Part shown: positions 60,701 through 64,000 of the stretch, one piece after another
Numbering within the stretch: the stretch's first letter is position 1
Layout: each line of letters opens with the position of its first letter
NCBI GenBank assembly: GCA_028564705.1
Contig: JAPXFQ010000483.1
Coordinates: forward strand, 310,001 to 374,000
Source of the DNA: Apricaphanius iberus
Lineage: Eukaryota; Chordata; Actinopteri; Cyprinodontiformes; Aphaniidae
Direction: 5' to 3'
DNA length: 64,000 nucleotides
Translations under genes and position numbers: made by a program
Notes under the pieces: model-generated
The model's database searches: none
The model's input: only the letters and a program-made list of their open reading frames with translations
What the model was told of the DNA's origin: nothing

Positions 60701-61599
60701 ATGCGTTCCTCAACAGGAATGTGCAGTTGAAGGGCACAAGGATAGAACTGCGGGTATTGGGACAGGCCCTTCATCGGTACAAATTGAGAACAGCGCTACC
60801 AGTGAAGCAGCTGTGTTGCTATATTTAGCGAGTGTTTAGACTCCTTCGGCAACTCTTTTTCAAAGAAGCGACTAGCTACAAATATAGTGACTTTTTATGG
60901 TGTTATTGGATGCTTTGAGACTAACGCTGGGGCACGTTACGGCTTTCACTTACTGCAGTCGACCCGGAGCGCTCTGAGCCCAGCAAGCTATAGCTTGTCC
61001 TCCCAGTCAGATATTAACCCTGTTTAGTTCAGAATGGTGATATACCGCTTGATGCCGCCACTGGCTGATAATGTGCTCTGATGTAAACGCAAAATATTTT
61101 GTCTAAAATACGACTGCACACTAAAATCCTCGTCCACTTACGGATACCGAGTTGAACTGCTCAATATACTGTGATATTGATTTTAGGTCACATCGCCAGG
61201 CCTTACCCTGCAGTAACCCCAGTATCTAGAAAGTATCTGCAAGCCCCTCAGAGCCATTTAAGCTCTATGAAAATCAGCAGACTGAAGTAAACAGGAGCTG
61301 CTGAAGCCGCAGAACAGGACAAGGTTCAGCTCTATGACAAATACTGTTCTCAAAATCTTAAAATGTGACCTTAGCACCTCCTAAGGTTTCTCACCCCCAG
61401 ACATCAGGTAGTCTCGAAGGACAGGCAAGCGGAAGTTTCCTGCCAGGGTTGCAAGCGAGGGCTTGATCCCAGGAAATTTCTTTGAGAATCCTGTTGCCTC
61501 CGTCCCAAAGTTGCAGAAAGCACCAAAACAGAAGATACCATGGGGATGGTAGCCCAATATGTAGTTCCGGCTAGGAAGCAGATCGTGGGTTTTAATGAG
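45594..61599 (-). CDS. dgat2: dgat2-like acyltransferase, 3' part (four exons)
   Basis: DGAT2 makes triacylglycerol from diacylglycerol and acyl-CoA at the ER and lipid droplets. Four exons give the last 239 codons, roughly from residue 144 of the 388-residue human protein. In order: [10 protein letters not shown] (the family's HPHG active-site motif), [115 protein letters not shown] and a C-terminus ending [12 protein letters not shown] is DGAT2-like rather than MOGAT-like (VGGAQEAL). Phases are consistent throughout (205, 175, 185, 155 bp). Odd: 6 codons missing after IFYG, and a GC donor before the last exon. Adjacent uvrag supports dgat2, but a mogat3-type paralogue is possible. Upstream exons lie outside the window. 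Confidence 0.88.
46110..46622. mobile_element. MITE with TTAA ends
   Basis: A 513-bp element with inverted ends TTAAAGTGATAGTGTGTAG and (reversed right end) TTAAAGGCACAGTGTGTAA. TTAA at both extremes suggests a piggyBac- or Kolobok-type target. The internal CCCTCTACTGGCCG is typical of an abundant fish element. It lies in the last dgat2 intron. Confidence 0.8.
46640..46745 (-). mobile_element. SINE 3' fragment
   Basis: TAAATGGACTGAACTTGG, CGCTTTTCTAGTCATG and TTTGCCCATTCACACTCAC match the 3' part of the SINE at 51373-51603, which is in the same orientation. Confidence 0.65.
47103..47960 (-). mobile_element. L2-like LINE, internally deleted
   Basis: At 47954-47660 the minus strand reads [28 protein letters not shown] and a Ser-rich stretch, the linker before the RT. 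This is followed directly by 3' sequence (47660-47103) closely similar to the LINE at 19063-19700, ending AATTCAAAAATACTTTATTG. The whole RT core is missing. Confidence 0.8.
47962..48575 (-). pseudogene. Tc1-like transposase pseudogene
   Basis: The minus strand carries [17 protein letters not shown] (helix-turn-helix start), [24 protein letters not shown] sequence, [38 protein letters not shown] and [14 protein letters not shown] (second catalytic Asp; the usual PAH is HAH). Motif order is that of Tc1 transposases. The C-terminal third, with the last catalytic acid, is cut off at the LINE junction near 47961. Multiple frameshifts are present. Confidence 0.85.
48680..49275. repeat. Unclassified interspersed repeat, copy 2
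   Basis: Collinear with 36560-36990. Shared blocks include CCCCAAAGAAGAC near 48700, AACTGTTGCTCAGTTTAGG near 48965 and AAGTGCTCCATAGTG near 49252. Confidence 0.7.
49540..49692 (-). mobile_element. tRNA-derived SINE head
   Basis: On the minus strand: GGTGACTGTGGCTTGTTAGG, then TAGAGTGGTTGGCTTG, and B-box-like GTAGGTTTGAGTC. This is the 5' half of the SINE family also seen at 51373-51603, cut off before its 3' end. Confidence 0.65.
51373..51603 (-). mobile_element. tRNA-derived SINE inside the LINE
   Basis: The minus strand reads AGAGTAGATTTGGCTTGC, CAGAGGGTCGTAGGTTCG (B-box region), CACATGTCGATGTGCCC, and a 3' end AAAGCGCTATATAAG-like, ending in CAGTCCATTTACCA. It replaces the N-terminal part of the LINE RT, since coding sequence on the two sides is not contiguous. 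Confidence 0.8.
52779..53390. mobile_element. Solo LTR with 4-bp target duplication TTGG
   Basis: 612 bp with TG...CA ends (TGTCGTGACTCA ... TTCAACA), flanked by perfect TTGG (52775-52778 and 53391-53394). It contains a TATA-like TCTATAAAGC at 53188 and AATAAA at 53306, which suggests plus-strand orientation. The 4-bp duplication suits a class I endogenous retrovirus or similar LTR element. No internal genes remain. Confidence 0.85.
53755..53830. mobile_element. Possible DNA transposon end
   Basis: AATATCTGCCTTGGATATCA, CTTAATAATTGGCTTCAG and ATAATGGCCATTAGCGACC. Reversed, this partly resembles 49871-49945 (GGCCGACCGACATATCC ... GCAGATATT). See findings. Confidence 0.35.
54029..54200 (+). 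pseudogene. THAP-domain-like exon remnant
   Basis: The translation gives MCNVVG, a stop where Cys would be, RNRGK, then with shifts [15 protein letters not shown], the CX2-4C...P...W layout of a THAP zinc finger. Such exons occur in P-element-like and ISL2EU-type transposons and in host THAP genes. Stops mark it as dead. Confidence 0.45.
54210..55040. other. dgat2 last-intron sequence, unclassified
   Basis: No family recognised. Confidence 0.35.
55048..55535 (+). mobile_element. L2-like LINE 3' end
   Basis: The plus strand encodes [55 protein letters not shown] and LLQFHYNID, the same C-terminus as the LINE at 19063-19756 on the other strand. The tail reads CACTTAATTTCCCTCTG. Confidence 0.85.
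56061..56245 (-). CDS. dgat2: dgat2 exon with VPVYSFGEN and 6-codon gap
   Basis: A 185-bp exon after the acceptor GTGATCATTTAG. It encodes [32 protein letters not shown] and GFAPCIFYG directly joined to SAWGIIPF. Human DGAT2 has GRGLFSSDTWG at this point, so six residues are absent in frame. The donor is ATAG|GCAAGT, a GC donor with otherwise ideal flanks; no GT in the right frame and phase is nearby. Confidence 0.88.
57488..57662 (-). CDS. dgat2: dgat2 exon with VGGAAESL
   Basis: A 175-bp exon after the acceptor TCTCCACTGCAG. It encodes [15 protein letters not shown], then [12 protein letters not shown] and [12 protein letters not shown], with donor AAAGG|GTGGGT in phase 2. It is very close to human DGAT2 in the same segment. 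Confidence 0.92.
57741..58101. mobile_element. Probable MITE rich in CATGTG motifs
   Basis: Ends GTTTCCCTCATGG and (reversed) GTTCCCTCATGGG form an inverted pair. Internally CACATGTGATCACATG, ACATGTGATCAC, CACATGTGAAAAC, TTACATGTGAAG and CCCATGTGACCCATG recur. No target duplication was resolved. It lies in the dgat2 intron between 57662 and 61395. Confidence 0.6.
58604..58710. repeat. Short insertion with a perfect foldback, flanked by 14-bp direct repeats
   Basis: Direct repeats ATATATGTTGGATT at 58590-58603 and 58711-58724 enclose 107 bp. The inner part is a perfect inverted repeat: 58640-58674 pairs with 58679-58713 around a TTTT loop (35-bp arms, the last bases overlapping the right direct repeat). 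Confidence 0.93.
58862..60770. mobile_element. Possible terminal-inverted-repeat element, 1.9 kb
   Basis: The left end GGCCCTGTCTCAAACTACCC and the reversed right end GGGCCTGTCCCAATACCCGC are similar, and the left flank continues ACACTACACCCTA as in an abundant fish MITE. No clear target duplication and no transposase. It could be two unrelated partial copies. Confidence 0.45.
61395..61599 (-). CDS. dgat2: dgat2 exon with HPHG motif
   Basis: A 205-bp exon after the acceptor TTTTTCTTGCAG. It encodes [13 protein letters not shown], then HPHG at exon residues 18-21, and ends at GGGG|GTGAGA in phase 1. This holds the proposed catalytic histidine of the DGAT2/MOGAT family. Confidence 0.92.
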
Positions 61600-61635
61600 C
61601 TGCAAGAAAAACATAAAGAGCATAAGGCTCATGTT

Positions 61636-61647
61636 GGGGGGGGGGGG
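61636..61647 (+). repeat. Poly-G run next to the dgat2 exon
   Basis: Twelve G residues lie 37 nt upstream of the HPHG-exon acceptor. On the transcript strand they read as poly-C. Confidence 0.9.
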
Positions 61648-61714
61648 TATTTACATGGGAGGATAATATATACATAGGAGGATAAAAACAGAGGTCAAAC
61701 TAGGGCTTGATTTG

Positions 61715-61990
61715 ATCCCGTTAGAACAGGACCCAGGACCAGTTTTATTTTGCGGTGTTCCACTAACTGGATCACGGTCCATTTTGAAATTGTGTCTCGT
61801 AAGGATCAGAGAACTCTTTGCACCAATTTGTCAAAATTCCACAATAGACATTCATCATGCAGTAATCTGCTACAGACAGTATGTCGAATCAGGGGGAAAC
61901 TACATTCATGAGGAGTTGAAAGAACTGTTTACAACAGTTAATATCATGCCTATATCAACTACAGAATGCGGACACAGAGCAATGTGCAGA
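61715..61990 (+). pseudogene. hAT-like transposase C-terminal remnant
   Basis: The plus strand encodes CYRQYVESGGNYIHEELKE, then LFTTVNIMPISTTECGHR. The P-(I/V)-S-T-x-E-C pattern is the C-terminal dimerisation region of hAT transposases and of derived KIAA1586/ZMYM-like proteins. The usual ERGFS after EC is altered. It is short and isolated inside the dgat2 intron upstream of the HPHG exon. Confidence 0.45.
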
Positions 61991-62099
61991 GCAGGGAGGA
62001 GGATGAGGAGGTGCACCCGACTGCGGTGTGGGATATAGCAGGTTTACTAAACAACTGATATAAGGAATGAGATTAAAGGAGGATCAAAATAAAAGCAAG

Positions 62100-64000
62100 A
62101 ATTTAGAGATAAAAAGTTCGTAATTCCATTGGTGTGGCAGCATGGCGTGAATTCAGCTTTCATTACTTCATTAATCACTACCAGTTGGGCAATTCTCCCT
62201 GAGCCAGGAGGAAGTTGTGACAGTACTGACTCTTAAAATAAATATCTTTTGACCCCCGCCACTCAAAATAACGGAAAACGAAAAAGCTATACAAGGTCAA
62301 CAACGAGCTTTGATGAAAAAAAAAAAAAATGTCAAAGAGCTAGGCTAGCCAACATATGGCCACTTTATAGTTTCAGTGTGAGGTTCTTGGGTCAGATCGC
62401 TGGTTTTAAATCATTTGGTGGGGTCTGGATTTGATCGGGAGACAATCATGTGCCAGGTCAAATTTCAAAATCATCCTAAGAGGTGCGAGCCGGGGCGCGT
62501 TAGTAGAGGTGGGCTGTAAAGCAGAAGAACAGCTTTAAATGGTGAGGAAAAATCTACTGGTGTTAAAATAGAAATTGTGTCAACTTAGACAGCGTGGTAG
62601 GAATCAGCTACTTGTCAAAAACTCCATCATGACTCCCCCTAGGCGTCATACTGTGCCAGTCAGCCTACTCCTCTGCATCCACAGCACAATGAATGTTTAC
62701 AGAATACTAGATTGCTTGCTGGAGCGTTAATGTTACTCAGACTGCCTTATTTGACTTTGTAGGGTCTGTTTTAGATAACAGTACTCGGTCCATGCTTTAT
62801 CACCCTTCTCTCACACTGCTTGATGATTTAGCCTACTCATTTGAATGAGTTTACCAAAGTATATAACTCAGTATGGTGATGTAGGGTTGTGTATTGGCAG
62901 TGAACTCTGTAAATTGGCAATGTGAGACCAATTAAACTCTACAAAAAAAAAAGGATAGTCAGTGTAATAATATGTTCAATAACTGATTGGACTTCAGTGA
63001 GTTTCCTTTTTTTTGTGAGTTTTTAATGTGCTGGGATTCTTTAAGCAACACAACAGTATTGACTGATGTATTATTGGTTTTAGAAATAGTCTGAACCAAG
63101 GATTTGGGAACGCTGCCAGTGTTTTAGTAAAACCAGGACACCATTATCAGCTCAAAGCAAATAAAGACTCCCAACTCTTCCAGCACAGCCATAAAATGAC
63201 TGACCCAGTGTGCATGGCATGCACCAGTTCAGACTGGGAACTTTGGACTCTAAACTTTCTTCACAATTTAGAGCCATTTAATTCTTACTGAAGCAAAAAA
63301 TGTGCACAGACCCACAAGAAGGTGCACAGCTAGCTCTACAGAGTACACAAAGCTTAATGTCTGTACATTCATAGTGGCAAAGGTAACTGCATTTAAAAAT
63401 GCCAGAGGCAAAAGCTTCCACATGACTGGCATGGCAGCTATGAACTTATGCTGGACAGTCAGATTCACTGTGAAGCAAACAAGTGGTAGTAATTCAGAAG
63501 TTTCTTGGTTCTTTCTGGGCTTTCATCAGAATCCAAAAAGGTGCTTATCCAACACTTTTTGATCGATCCAAATCCAGAGTCACTGCTGTGTTCACTTCCA
63601 CACAATCATATGCTCAGACTTTGACCGGTCGGCTTCCAGCTCATAAATAACAGTCACTTGATCAGACTAGACAGAGCTTGCTTGCTCTTCAGCTAATTGA
63701 TTCCTCATCACAGAACGGTTTCTCTCTTTTTTATCTATTGAGGGAGCAGGAGCTTAGTGAGGACCCGAGTGTGTATTTCATTATGGCTTTGATTCATACA
63801 GAAATTACAGCAGTATTGACATTTCTAATGCAGACAAACATGAGAGATGCCAGCTGGAGCTCAAATGGGCAAAGACAAGCAGTTGCACAGCACAAACAGC
63901 ACAGATCAATAAGATTAACAAAGTTCAGCTCCCTCAAAATAGTGTACCTGAAAAGAAGAATTGTGTTCCTAAATGGATTCATTGCATGTTCTAATCCATT
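62100..64000. other. dgat2 upstream intron, nothing recognised
   Basis: Minus-strand translations were checked for the expected preceding exon (a WRYFRDYFP-like end) and none was found, so earlier dgat2 exons are outside the window. Confidence 0.45.

Noticed and set aside
62249..62434. 61-codon ORF MTPATQNNGKRKSYTRS
   Set aside because: Runs through a poly-A tract; no family or splice context.
63268..63468. 66-codon hydrophobic minus-strand ORF considered as a dgat2 N-terminal membrane exon
   Set aside because: No similarity to the DGAT2 N-terminal hairpin, no suitable splice sites or phase.
1..64000. CRISPR arrays, bacterial operons, complete tRNA or rRNA genes
   Set aside because: None is present; the only tRNA-like sequences are SINE heads and the only rRNA-like piece is about 49 bp within a repeat.

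Overview
The window is a stretch of vertebrate, almost certainly teleost fish, nuclear DNA. It is AT-rich, its two recognisable host genes are split by long introns, and it is dense in repeat families typical of teleosts: L2-like LINEs, tRNA-derived SINEs, Tc1, pogo, hAT and Harbinger DNA transposons, Ty3/gypsy elements and solo LTRs. The species cannot be fixed from the sequence. I see no bacterial-style genes, operons or CRISPR arrays.

Two host genes, both on the minus strand, are supported by exons. (1) The 5' part of uvrag (UV radiation resistance-associated protein, an autophagy and endosomal trafficking factor): coding exon 1 at 12710-12814 and exon 2 at 4340-4457, with later exons off the low-coordinate edge. 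(2) The 3' part of a DGAT2-family acyltransferase, called dgat2 from sequence and synteny: four exons at 61395-61599, 57488-57662, 56061-56245 and 45594-45748, with earlier exons off the high-coordinate edge. DGAT2 followed head-to-tail by UVRAG is the order known in human, so the block looks orthologous. The dgat2 fragment has two oddities: a GC-AG intron before the last exon, and a 6-codon in-frame gap in a segment otherwise conserved in the family.

Layout: 1-12.8 kb is uvrag (introns 1 and 2), with a broken pogo/Passer-type transposon in intron 1. 12.8-13.3 kb is the uvrag 5' flank. 13.3-45.6 kb is a 32-kb intergenic block that is mostly transposon remains: LINE fragments, two inverted copies of a 1.4-kb hAT-type element (17.2-18.6 and 26.2-27.7 kb), a LINE interrupted by a solo LTR (29.9-31.3 kb), and a gypsy element at 33.8-39.6 kb split by both a Harbinger element and a 2.6-kb hAT-like element. 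45.6 kb to the end is dgat2. Its 10.3-kb last intron holds a LINE/Tc1/SINE pile-up and a second LINE carrying a solo LTR. The 3.7-kb intron upstream holds several terminal-repeat elements and a perfect 35-bp-arm foldback.

The most informative signals are the nested insertions. Exact target-site duplications (8-bp hAT-type, TAA Harbinger-type, 4-bp LTR-type, 11-14 bp) let the order of events be read directly. I found no clearly new autonomous system. The best candidates for something undescribed are the dgat2 6-residue loss with its GC donor, the 107-bp foldback insertion, the 28S-like repeat piece, and an unclassified repeat shared between 36.6 and 48.6 kb.
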